This document shows, piece after piece, positions 9,934 to 17,307 of a stretch of 64,000 nt of DNA. The notes beneath the pieces are model-generated. The model was not told the DNA's origin, made no database searches, and worked only from the letters and a program-made list of their open reading frames with translations. Source of the DNA: Fulvivirga maritima (GTDB lineage Bacteria; Bacteroidota; Bacteroidia; Cytophagales; Cyclobacteriaceae); assembly GCF_021389955.1 (NCBI RefSeq), contig NZ_CP089980.1:3219001-3283000 (forward strand), read 5' to 3'. How positions within the stretch are numbered: position 1 is the stretch's first letter; the number at the start of each line of letters is the position of its first letter. The position numbers and the translations under genes were made by a program.

Positions 9934-10350
9934 ATGAAAAAGATATTATATATTTTCCTTGTACTCACTATAATGACTTCATGCTATGATGAGGAATACT
10001 TTATAGATGATAATACTACCACCAACGGAGATCACTACCCGGTTATTCAATCATTAGTGGTGGAGGGCGAAATGGTCTCTGGCAATTCATTAAACCTGAT
10101 TATGCATTATTGGTCGCTAGATGCTATTGATCATTTTGAGTTGTATAGCACAGAACCGGAGCAAGATGAGGCCTTGGTGGCTTCTATTCCATACCAATAT
10201 TCTTATGATGAGGAAACAGAGAGTGAGGTCATCACTATTTCATACGAAATACCTACTGTTAGCTCAGGAGCTGAGATAGACTTGCGGGTTTTGGTGATTA
10301 ATGAAAATGGCCTTGAAAGGGAAACTACCACCTCAATTACAATAGAATGA
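9934..10350 (+). CDS. small surface lipoprotein of the SusCD operon, unknown function
   Basis: A 138-residue protein with a lipoprotein signal peptide ending in MTSC. YDEEYFIDD follows the cysteine, an acidic stretch of the kind used as a surface-export signal in Bacteroidota. The remainder is beta-rich with an Ig-like look (IQSLVVEGEMVSGNSL, LRVLVINENGLE). I recognise no named domain. Its position as third gene of the operon, and its stop overlapping the next ATG (ATGA at 10347-10350), make it a likely accessory substrate-binding protein. Confidence 0.8.
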   Translation: MKKILYIFLVLTIMTSCYDEEYFIDDNTTTNGDHYPVIQSLVVEGEMVSGNSLNLIMHYWSLDAIDHFELYSTEPEQDEALVASIPYQYSYDEETESEVITISYEIPTVSSGAEIDLRVLVINENGLERETTTSITIE

Positions 10351-11462
10351 GTATGCAGGATTATTTAAAAGGAGAGGCCTGTATTCTTACTGGTGGTTTA
10401 CTGGATACTATCCACGCAAAAACTACTCATGGCTTGCTCAGGCAATCAGATCGTTTTCAAATCAAGGCAGTGATAGACCATAAGTTTGCGGGCCAAAATG
10501 TGCAGGATGTACTCAGTAATATTCATGCTGATGTTCCTATTTATGAGTCAATAGAAAAAATGCTTGAAGCTGGCGTGGTGCCTACTTTCGCTATAATAGG
10601 CATGGCCACTAAGGGAGGTGTTTTGCCTCCCAGCCTTTACCCGGAAATAAAGGATAGCTTGCAGAGCAGTATTCATGTAATCAATGGTTTGCATCAGCCT
10701 ATCTCTGAGATTGATGAGTTTAAAGAGATAATGGCTGAGAATAAAGTGCAGATTCATGATATAAGAAAACCTAAGCCTTTCGAGCAATTACATTTTTGGA
10801 ATGGCAAAATTAGAGAGGTTGAGGCTTTAAAATTAGGTATCTTAGGTACAGATTGCTCTATAGGTAAGCGGACTACAGCCAAGTTATTAGTAAAAGCTTT
10901 GAACCAGTCAGGCATAAAAGCTGAAATGATTTATACGGGACAAACGGGCTGGTTACAGGGTACTAAATATGGTTTTATTTTCGATGCCACTCCTAATGAT
11001 TTTATTCCAGGAGAAATAGAGCACGCTATCCATGAATGCTGGCTTCACGAACGGCCGGAAGTCATAATAGTGGAGGGACAGGCTTCTCTTTTAAATCCTG
11101 GCGGACCATGCGGCTCTGAGTTTGTCATCTCAGGTAAATTAGATGGCGTCTTTTTACAACATCACCCTATAAGAGAAAAGTATAATAACCTGGAAAAGCT
11201 TCCTGATACTATAGCTGATCCTATGATTGATGTAGGCATGATTAATATGATGGGCAGTGATGTGTGGGCTTTTACCCTAAATACAGCCGGAATGAATGAG
11301 GCGTTGATAGCTCATCATACAGAGCTGCTGGAAGGTAAAACAGGATTGCCAATAGTTGCTCCTTTAGAGCATGGGGTAGGAGTGCTAGTAAAAATGATAA
11401 AACAAAAATTGGAAGCTGCTGATCATTCAATGAGTAAAGCGGCAGAAGTGAAAAATGTTTGA
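10347..11462 (+). CDS. dgcN: DUF1611 protein, D-glutamate N-acetyltransferase (DgcN)-like
   Basis: A 371-residue cytosolic protein of the DUF1611 family. The N-terminal part is Rossmann-like (TGGLLDTIHAKTTHGLLR, VIDHKFAGQ, IIGMATKGG). A P-loop-like GTDCSIGKRT is at 167-176, with VEGQASLLNPGG later. Family members called DgcN have been reported to acetylate D-glutamate, and the partner DgcA, an enolase-superfamily enzyme, racemises the N-acetyl product. Here the next gene is an enolase-superfamily epimerase, overlapping by junction, which supports a D-Glu role. The exact acyl donor and substrate are inferred. The start ATG overlaps the previous stop. Confidence 0.8.
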   Translation: MSMQDYLKGEACILTGGLLDTIHAKTTHGLLRQSDRFQIKAVIDHKFAGQNVQDVLSNIHADVPIYESIEKMLEAGVVPTFAIIGMATKGGVLPPSLYPEIKDSLQSSIHVINGLHQPISEIDEFKEIMAENKVQIHDIRKPKPFEQLHFWNGKIREVEALKLGILGTDCSIGKRTTAKLLVKALNQSGIKAEMIYTGQTGWLQGTKYGFIFDATPNDFIPGEIEHAIHECWLHERPEVIIVEGQASLLNPGGPCGSEFVISGKLDGVFLQHHPIREKYNNLEKLPDTIADPMIDVGMINMMGSDVWAFTLNTAGMNEALIAHHTELLEGKTGLPIVAPLEHGVGVLVKMIKQKLEAADHSMSKAAEVKNV

Positions 11463-11464
11463 GA

Positions 11465-12532
11465 ATGAAGGTGAAGAATATTGAGGTATGGCGAATGAAC
11501 CTGGGAAATACCAGGCCTTATACTATTGCTTTTAAAACAGTAGATGATGTTGATAGTGTGTTTGTGAAAATAACATTAGAGAATGGAGTTTATGGTTTAG
11601 GAGCGGGGAATCCTAGTAAACAAGTGGTGAATGAGTCTTTAGAAGATACTCAGGCCACTCTGAGTGAAGAAAATTTGGAGTTTTTGATAGGTAGAGATAT
11701 TCGGGAGATACATGGCATTTTGCATGAAGTGATGATTCGTTTTCCTGAGTTTCCTGCTGCCAGAGCAGCTTTAGATATAGCATTGCACGATGTTTTTACT
11801 AAATATTTAGGCGTGCCGCTGGCTCAGTTTCTGGGCAGAAAATTCAGAACGTTAGAAACTTCAGTAACCATAGGCATTAAAGATGTAAAAGCAACCTTAG
11901 AGGAAGCCCAGGAATATTTTGATATGGGCTTCAGGTGTTTAAAAGTGAAAACAGGTAGAGCTGTAGATGAAGATATTGAGCGGATAGCTAAGTTAAAGGA
12001 AGTCTTTGCTAATAAGGTGAAAATCCGATTAGATGCAAATCAAGGGTATGATCAGGCTGCACTTCTTAAATTTTATGAAAGTAGCAAGGAATGGGGCATT
12101 GAACTTATAGAACAACCTATAAAGGCTGATCAGGTAGATGTTTTAAAGCAATTGCCACATGAAATCAGGGAAATGATAGCCTTAGATGAAAGCTTAAAAT
12201 CTCCAGTAGATGCTTTTAAATTGGCATCGGAGCCTATTGCTGGCAGGATATTTAATATAAAACTGATGAAATCAGGCGGGATTTTTCCTGCTATTCAAAT
12301 AGCTAACATTGCCCGTGTAGCGCATATCGATTTAATGTGGGGCTGTAATGATGAAAGTGCTGTGAGCATTACGGCGGCTTTGCATGCGGCCTTATCCTTT
12401 TCTAATACCAGATATATTGATTTGGACGGAAGTTTAGATTTGGTACAAGATGCCGTAGAAGGAGGCTTTAGAATAGATGATGGCTGGATGAGTACTACAG
12501 AGAAACCAGGACTGGGAGTAGAACTGATCTAG
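11465..12532 (+). CDS. enolase-superfamily dipeptide epimerase (L-Ala-D/L-Glu epimerase type or N-acetyl-Glu racemase)
   Basis: A 355-residue (beta/alpha)8 enzyme counted from ATG 11465, with all muconate-lactonizing-subgroup residues. K160-x-K162 is in LKVKTG, the metal ligands are D190 (RLDANQGY), E216 (LIEQP) and D241 (ALDES), and K266 is in NIKLMKSGG. A late DLD (319-321) is the dipeptide-recognition motif typical of L-Ala-D/L-Glu epimerases. It is the last gene of the SusCD operon and ends before a strong terminator. Coupling with DgcN leaves two readings: epimerisation of D-Glu-containing dipeptides, or racemisation of N-acetyl-D-Glu. The DLD motif favours a dipeptide substrate. Confidence 0.88.
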   Translation: MKVKNIEVWRMNLGNTRPYTIAFKTVDDVDSVFVKITLENGVYGLGAGNPSKQVVNESLEDTQATLSEENLEFLIGRDIREIHGILHEVMIRFPEFPAARAALDIALHDVFTKYLGVPLAQFLGRKFRTLETSVTIGIKDVKATLEEAQEYFDMGFRCLKVKTGRAVDEDIERIAKLKEVFANKVKIRLDANQGYDQAALLKFYESSKEWGIELIEQPIKADQVDVLKQLPHEIREMIALDESLKSPVDAFKLASEPIAGRIFNIKLMKSGGIFPAIQIANIARVAHIDLMWGCNDESAVSITAALHAALSFSNTRYIDLDGSLDLVQDAVEGGFRIDDGWMSTTEKPGLGVELI

Positions 12533-12540
12533 ATAAATAA

Positions 12541-12581
12541 AAAAGAAGGCAGTTTAATAATGTTTTAAACTGCCTTCTTTT
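12541..12581. terminator. bidirectional rho-independent terminator
   Basis: A 16-bp perfect stem (AAAAGAAGGCAGTTTA at 12541-12556 and its complement at 12566-12581) has a 9-base loop and A/T runs on both sides. It lies between the convergent epimerase and DAHP synthase genes and can serve both strands. Confidence 0.9.
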
Positions 12582-12587
12582 ATTATA

Positions 12588-13631
12588 TTAAGCTAAGTTT
12601 TTTTTCTTGGTTACATCCCAAATTAAATTCACATTTTTAATAAGCGTTTTAAGCTCATCTGGTTTTAATGATTGCTTAGGATCATCTCCAATGCCAAATT
12701 TAGGATCAACATGTGTTTCTATAATCAGGCCGTCAGCACCATAAGCCATAGCTGCCATTGAAGCGGCCGACACATATTTGGCTCGTCCCACTGAGTGAGA
12801 TGGATCTACTATTACAGGAGCCCATGTTTTTTCTTTCACTAGCGGAGTGATGCTTTCATCAGGATTGTTTCTATAGCCATCTACTTGAGGAATAGTACCT
12901 CTTGGGCAAAGCATTACGTTAGGGTTACCTCCTGCAGCTATATACTCAGCAGCAGCAATGAGTTCATTAATAGGCCCCATAGCTCTTGATCTTTTTAACA
13001 GTACTGCTGTTTGGGTTCCAGCTGTTTTTTCTCCTATTTTTTTAAGTAAGGAGTAGTTAAGAGCATTTCTAGTTCCTATTTGTAGTATGTCCACTTTAGC
13101 ATCCATAGCTACTTCCAGCTGATGCTCATCCATTACCTCAGTATCTATAGGTAAACCAGTTTGTTCTCTGGCTTCTACTAATATTTTAATGGCGCTATCA
13201 TCTCCCTGATAAGAATAAGGCATGGTACGGGGTTTCCATACACCGCCTCTTATGGCTTTGGCACCAGCTTCTTTTACAGCATGTGCTGTTTCAAGGAAAT
13301 AGTTAGGGTTGTTAGGATCTATGGTGCACTGCCCGGCAATAATAAAAGGCTCTGCACCTACTATTGAGCTTCCTATTCTTATCTGATGGTGGGTTAATTC
13401 AGAGTGAATATCCATCAATTTGTAAGGCGAATCAATAGCATCAAATCTGTCAATATAATCTAACCCAAGTATACGGTTTATCATTACTTGTTCTCTCTCT
13501 TCCCCTAATAAGGCATAAATAGTTCTATGTCTGCCTTCTATAGGTTGGACGTTGCAATTGTATTCATTTACAATGTCCTTGATTTCCTTCAGTTGTTCTG
13601 GTGTTAATTTGGGTTCCTTAGGTATAATCAT
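12588..13631 (-). CDS. aroF: 3-deoxy-7-phosphoheptulonate (DAHP) synthase, class I-beta
   Basis: A 347-residue enzyme joining phosphoenolpyruvate and erythrose-4-phosphate, the first step of aromatic amino acid synthesis. Diagnostic elements are AGQCTIDP, RGGVWKPRT, TEVMD, QIGTRN, LLKRSRAM, LCPRGT and VDPSHSVGRAKYV. An N-terminal ferredoxin-like regulatory segment precedes the barrel, as in the KDO8PS-like I-beta type. ATG 13631 is chosen over TTG 13658 because AAGAAGG stands just upstream and a -7/-33 promoter lies at the right distance. It is a single gene between a terminator and the divergent pdeM. Feedback control through the N-terminal domain is likely from the family. Confidence 0.93.
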   Translation of the reverse strand: MIIPKEPKLTPEQLKEIKDIVNEYNCNVQPIEGRHRTIYALLGEEREQVMINRILGLDYIDRFDAIDSPYKLMDIHSELTHHQIRIGSSIVGAEPFIIAGQCTIDPNNPNYFLETAHAVKEAGAKAIRGGVWKPRTMPYSYQGDDSAIKILVEAREQTGLPIDTEVMDEHQLEVAMDAKVDILQIGTRNALNYSLLKKIGEKTAGTQTAVLLKRSRAMGPINELIAAAEYIAAGGNPNVMLCPRGTIPQVDGYRNNPDESITPLVKEKTWAPVIVDPSHSVGRAKYVSAASMAAMAYGADGLIIETHVDPKFGIGDDPKQSLKPDELKTLIKNVNLIWDVTKKKNLA

Positions 13632-13655
13632 ATTGCCTTCTTTTCTATTCAAATC

Positions 13656-13685
13656 CAAAAGTAGTGCTATTTACATAAATTCAAA
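13656..13685 (-). promoter_or_regulatory. Bacteroidota-type promoter of the DAHP synthase gene
   Basis: Read on the minus strand, TTTG (13685-13682), an 18-base spacer and TACTTTTG (13663-13656) match the Bacteroidota -33 TTTG / -7 TAnnTTTG consensus. The predicted transcription start gives a leader of roughly 15-20 bases containing AAGAAGG before ATG 13631. The match was found by eye. Confidence 0.55.
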
Positions 13686-13753
13686 TACAAATATCTTAGT
13701 TTCGTTATTTTAAGGTTTAATTTTGTGTTTTTAGCAAAAAAAGGGTTTGAAAA

Positions 13754-14416
13754 TTGAAATACTCAAAAGCATTTGATGGAATTAATAGTATTGATTTAAA
13801 AGGAGAAAGATTACAGCTCCTCCCTGAGAAGGCTTTGTTTTGGGAGAAGAAGCGTATTCTATTACTGGCTGATATGCATCTGGGTAAAGCCAATCATTTT
13901 AGAAGATCAGGCATAGCAGTGTCATCAGAGCTCAATAATCAGAATGTAGAGCGCTTTATTAATGTGCTTCATAAATGGCAACCAGAGAGAGTTCTTTTTA
14001 TGGGAGACCTTTTCCATAGCCATTATAATGAAGAGTGGGAAGTGCTAGGACAAGTGCTGAAATACTTTCCTGCAATGTCTTTCGAACTCATAATTGGTAA
14101 TCATGATATTATGAGTGAGTATCAATATTTAAAACATCAGTTGCTACTTCATGAAGAGCCTTTATTAATAGAGCCATTTTCCCTTTCTCATGAAACTATA
14201 GAAAATGACACCTTTTATAATATAGCAGGGCATCTGCATCCGGGAGTAAGGCTTAAGGGACTGGGGAGACAATCTTTAAAGTTGCCCTGTTTTTATTTTG
14301 GGGCTAAGTATGGCTTACTGCCTGCCTTTGGTGAGTTTACCGGCTTAGCATTAATAAAGCCGAAAAAGGATGATCAAATATTTGTGATCAGCAATCAGGA
14401 AGTGCTAAAAGTGTAG
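13754..14416 (+). CDS. pdeM: ligase-associated DNA damage response endonuclease PdeM
   Basis: A 220-residue calcineurin-like metallophosphoesterase. Metal-binding motifs in order are ADMHLGK (D40, H42), FMGDLFHS (GDxxH), IIGNHD and IAGHLHPG. Their spacing fits the PdeM family, which partners the Lhr-type helicase, a DNA ligase and an exonuclease in a repair set. The start is TTG 13754, because an in-frame TGA at 13748-13750 excludes anything upstream and the first ATG is inside the first metal motif. It stands alone here, about 10 kb from the helicase gene at 1329, and ends before a terminator. Confidence 0.9.
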   Translation: MKYSKAFDGINSIDLKGERLQLLPEKALFWEKKRILLLADMHLGKANHFRRSGIAVSSELNNQNVERFINVLHKWQPERVLFMGDLFHSHYNEEWEVLGQVLKYFPAMSFELIIGNHDIMSEYQYLKHQLLLHEEPLLIEPFSLSHETIENDTFYNIAGHLHPGVRLKGLGRQSLKLPCFYFGAKYGLLPAFGEFTGLALIKPKKDDQIFVISNQEVLKV

Positions 14417-14441
14417 ATTAAATAATAATTCCTATAAAAAG

Positions 14442-14475
14442 AAAAAGGCTGCCAAAAATGGCAGCCCTTTTTATA
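14442..14475 (+). terminator. rho-independent terminator after pdeM
   Basis: The stem GGCTGCCA (14447-14454) / TGGCAGCC (14459-14466) has an AAAA loop, is flanked by an A-run on the left and ends in CTTTTT. It separates pdeM from the sigma-factor operon. Confidence 0.85.
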
Positions 14476-14504
14476 TCTAGTAGATTATATTTTTTTCATT
14501 GACT

Positions 14505-14530
14505 TGTAACAAAGTTAAAATTGAGTCGTC
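14505..14530 (+). promoter_or_regulatory. ECF-type (sigma-E-like) promoter, probably autoregulatory
   Basis: TGTAAC (14505-14510), 16 bases, then CGTC (14527-14530) fits the AAC...CGTC pattern of ECF sigma-factor promoters. It is directly upstream of an ECF sigma-factor gene, so autoregulation is the simplest reading. The predicted start of transcription is only about 5-8 bases before ATG 14543. Confidence 0.55.
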
Positions 14531-14542
14531 TTGCTGGTGAAT

Positions 14543-15061
14543 ATGAGTTTGGAAATTTTCAAAAATAAAGTTCTACCTGTTAAAAATAAGCTTTATCGCT
14601 TTGCTTTAGGCTTCATAAAAAATGAGGACGAGGCGAAAGATGTAGTGCAGGAAGTTTTTATTAAAATTTGGGATAAAAAGGAGGATCTTGAGGTAATAGA
14701 AAATATAGAAGCCTGGTGTATGAGGGTGACTAGAAACCTGGCTCTGGATAAGCTCAAATCCAAACATAAAAAATATACAGATCCGTTAAATGACGGGTTT
14801 GAAAAATCTGATGATAATAATCAGACCCCTTACAGGACAACTGAAATTAGTGACACCATGAGCAGAGTCAATCTTTTTATAGAATCATTGCCCGATAAAC
14901 AAAGGCAGATTATTAAGCTTCGAGATATAGAAGGATATAGCTATAAAGAGATAAGTGAAATGGTTGGGGTGGATATGAATCAGGTAAAAGTAAATTTATT
15001 TAGATCCAGAAAGGCAATTAAAGAGAATCTATTAAATATCAATGCATATGGACTTAGATAG
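14543..15061 (+). CDS. RNA polymerase ECF sigma factor
   Basis: A 172-residue sigma factor from ATG 14543. Region 2 is seen in YRFALGFIKNEDEAKDVVQEVFIKIW, shown here only as its key pieces FIKNEDEAKDVVQEVF and IEAWCMRVTRN. Region 4 is in LPDKQRQIIKLRDIEGYSYKE with the helix-turn-helix EISEMVGVDMNQVKVNLFRSRK. It belongs to the common Bacteroidota ECF type. A TTG at 14531 is a weaker start. The next gene overlaps it by about 20 bases and encodes a one-span membrane protein, so the two form a sigma/anti-sigma pair. Three secreted DUF4252 proteins follow and may be its regulon. Confidence 0.93.
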   Translation: MSLEIFKNKVLPVKNKLYRFALGFIKNEDEAKDVVQEVFIKIWDKKEDLEVIENIEAWCMRVTRNLALDKLKSKHKKYTDPLNDGFEKSDDNNQTPYRTTEISDTMSRVNLFIESLPDKQRQIIKLRDIEGYSYKEISEMVGVDMNQVKVNLFRSRKAIKENLLNINAYGLR

Positions 15062-15560
15062 AATAGAACATCTGTTGGCTAAATATTGGGAATGTGAAAC
15101 CTCTCTTGAGGAGGAAGACGAACTGAAGGAGTTTTTTACTCATCAGCCGGTTCCTGAACACTTAAAGTCAGTAGCTTCTCTATTTCAATATTATGAGGCT
15201 GAGGGGGAGAAAGATGAATTGGGAGCTGAGTTTGATGAGCTCATATTGGCCGAATTAGAAAATAAAAAGTCTGGAAAAGGTAAAGTTATAAAGTGGGTGA
15301 ATGATGCCCTTAAAGTAGCGGCAGTCTTAGTGATATTGGCCACCGCAGGTTACTTTATGCAAAAGGAATATCAAGATAAAAAGGAGAATTTGGAACCTTA
15401 TGTTACCGGCACCTTTGAAGACCCTGAGAAAGCATTTGAAGAGACAAAAAAGGCTTTAATGCTTATTTCTAAAAACATGAATGTAGGCAAGAAGCAAGTG
15501 GAGAAAGTAGGCGTTTTACATGAAGCGCAAAAGAAAGTAAAAGAAACAGAGACATTATAA
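15042..15560 (+). CDS. anti-sigma-factor-like membrane protein
   Basis: A 172-residue protein whose N-terminal cytosolic part (IEHLLAKYWECETSLEEEDELKEFF) looks like the short acidic helical segment of Bacteroidota anti-sigma proteins. One membrane helix lies near residues 90-107 (ALKVAAVLVILATAGYF), and a charged periplasmic tail follows. ATG 15048 (MDLDRIEH) is the likely start; ATG 15042 is two codons upstream. The overlap with the sigma-factor gene implies translational coupling. Binding of the sigma factor is inferred from position and topology. Confidence 0.8.
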   Translation: MHMDLDRIEHLLAKYWECETSLEEEDELKEFFTHQPVPEHLKSVASLFQYYEAEGEKDELGAEFDELILAELENKKSGKGKVIKWVNDALKVAAVLVILATAGYFMQKEYQDKKENLEPYVTGTFEDPEKAFEETKKALMLISKNMNVGKKQVEKVGVLHEAQKKVKETETL

Positions 15561-15579
15561 ATATTAAAACGGAGAAGAA

Positions 15580-16104
15580 ATGAAACGATCAATTTTAGTG
15601 CTGGCTATAGGTGTGCTGCTCTCATTCAGCGCGCAAGGTCAAGATGCCATAAGTAAATTTTTCAGTAAGTATGAAAATGATGAGGAGTTTACCCAGGTAT
15701 CAGTAAACAGCAGAATGTTTGAGCTATTTACCAATCTTGAAATGGAGACGAAGGAGGACCAGGAAATAATGGATGCTATAACTAAACTTAAAGGCATCAG
15801 AATATTAGCTAAAGAAGATACTAAAGATGGTAAAAAGCTGTATAAAGAGGCATTTCAATTACTGCCAAAAAATGAATATGGAGAACTTATGTCAGTAAGA
15901 GATGGCACTACTGATCTGAAGTTTTTAATAAAAGAAAGTGGCGGTAAAATCAGTGAATTACTGATGATAAGTGGAGGAGAAAACGGCTTTTTCATTCTAA
16001 GTCTTTTCGGAGATATAGATTTGAAACAAATAGCGAAAATATCTAAATCTATGGACATACAAGGGTTGGAAGGTTTGGAAAAGCTAGACAATAAGAAAGA
16101 ATAA
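15580..16104 (+). CDS. secreted DUF4252 protein, copy 1
   Basis: A 174-residue protein with a signal peptide ending in SAQGQ. The core has KYENDEEFTQVSVNSRMFELF, given as a short aligned segment with the paralogues, then ELMSVRDG and FGDIDLKQIAKI. DUF4252 proteins are periplasmic or surface proteins of unknown function in Bacteroidota. They are often located beside ECF sigma and anti-sigma genes, as here. It follows the anti-sigma-like gene by 19 bases. Confidence 0.85.
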   Translation: MKRSILVLAIGVLLSFSAQGQDAISKFFSKYENDEEFTQVSVNSRMFELFTNLEMETKEDQEIMDAITKLKGIRILAKEDTKDGKKLYKEAFQLLPKNEYGELMSVRDGTTDLKFLIKESGGKISELLMISGGENGFFILSLFGDIDLKQIAKISKSMDIQGLEGLEKLDNKKE

Positions 16105-16172
16105 CCACTTTCAGGGTCAATTAAAAATAAACAACAACAAGCAACACATTAACAACTCAAAATAAATAGATT

Positions 16173-16679
16173 ATGAAACGTTTAATTATCTCAGCATTAG
16201 CTGTAATACTAACAGCAGGTTTTTCATTTGGGCAAAGTAAAACCATTCAAAAATTTCACGAAAAGTACAAAGATGATCGTGATGCTACGGTAGTAACCTT
16301 TACAGGTGGACTGTTTAAATTACTCGCTACTGTTGCTTCTTTGGATGAGGAGGATGAAGATTTGCAGGTTATTTCTCGCATAGCAGATAATATCTCTTCT
16401 CTGGAGCTGCTTTCTATTCCTATGTATAAGTCAGGGTTTAAGAGTGAAGATATAGCCAAAATGAGATCTGAGCTCAAAAAAGAGAAATATGAAGAAATGA
16501 TGACTTTAAGAGATGGTTCGGATCATATTTACTTCATGACTCAGGGAAGTAATAATGAGATCAAAAATATGCTCATATTAATAAGTGAGGAATCTGACTT
16601 TATGGTAATGAACGTTAATGGGGAGCTCGACCTCAAAGACTTGACCTACCTGGCTAAGAAAAGGAATAACTTAAATTGA
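16173..16679 (+). CDS. secreted DUF4252 protein, copy 2
   Basis: A 168-residue paralogue with a signal peptide ending in FSFGQ. It shares the features of its neighbours: an early KYKDDRDATVVTF, the central EEMMTLRDGSD, and the closing VNGELDLKDLTYLAK. Divergence from copy 1 is high outside these segments, so the duplication is old. A 68-base spacer without a terminator separates it from copy 1. Function unknown. Confidence 0.85.
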   Translation: MKRLIISALAVILTAGFSFGQSKTIQKFHEKYKDDRDATVVTFTGGLFKLLATVASLDEEDEDLQVISRIADNISSLELLSIPMYKSGFKSEDIAKMRSELKKEKYEEMMTLRDGSDHIYFMTQGSNNEIKNMLILISEESDFMVMNVNGELDLKDLTYLAKKRNNLN

Positions 16680-16702
16680 GCAAGAAATCATTTAAATCAT
16701 AG

Positions 16703-16729
16703 TTGCCTGGTGTGTTTCATGCCAGGCAA
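16703..16729 (+). terminator. intra-operon hairpin, possible attenuator
   Basis: TTGCCTGG (16703-16710) pairs with CCAGGCAA (16722-16729) around an 11-base loop. The sequence after it is TATTATATT and not a solid T-run, so termination would be partial. It lies between copies 2 and 3 of the DUF4252 genes and could lower expression of copy 3 or protect mRNA. Confidence 0.45.
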
Positions 16730-16746
16730 TATTATATTACAGCCAT

Positions 16747-17217
16747 ATGAGAACACTACTCTTGATATTAGCAGCTTTCACGCCATTGTTTTTATCAGCG
16801 CAAAGCAAAACCACCCAAGCATTTGCAGAAGATCATGAAGAAGGAACTTCGTTTTTTTTCTATAAAAATACCTTAAGAATGCTCAATCAGACTGATAGTG
16901 AGGAATTTGATGAGCTGATTAAGGATATTGATAAAATGAAATATTTTGTCGTAGAAAAGAAGGGCAATAATATTGATAAAGACACTTATTCCAACCTGGT
17001 AAAGGGCTATAAGTCTGAGGATTTCGAAGATCTTATGAATATGAGGCATGAAGGAATGAGAGTGAATGTTTATATCCAGGAAGATGATGGCGTAACTACC
17101 GGACTCGTGTTTCTAATGAATGATGAAAGCAGCTTATCTATTCTTGATATAAAAGGATCAGTCCCGCTTAATAAGCTGGCAAGCATAATTACAAAAGTGA
17201 GGGAGTTTAAACCTTAA
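16747..17217 (+). CDS. secreted DUF4252 protein, copy 3
   Basis: A 156-residue protein with a signal peptide ending in FLSAQ. It keeps the family frame, with FEDLMNMRHEG in place of the RDG of the other two copies and DIKGSVPLNKLASI at the end, but is shorter and the most divergent. It is probably the last gene of the sigma-factor operon, separated from copy 2 by a hairpin. Function unknown. Confidence 0.82.
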   Translation: MRTLLLILAAFTPLFLSAQSKTTQAFAEDHEEGTSFFFYKNTLRMLNQTDSEEFDELIKDIDKMKYFVVEKKGNNIDKDTYSNLVKGYKSEDFEDLMNMRHEGMRVNVYIQEDDGVTTGLVFLMNDESSLSILDIKGSVPLNKLASIITKVREFKP

Positions 17218-17307
17218 TCTATTATTTGGCCTGTAATTCAACATTTTATGTCTTTTGTTTTAAAAATACTATCTTAACCACTTTCAAACTATAAAATCTA
17301 ATCACCT

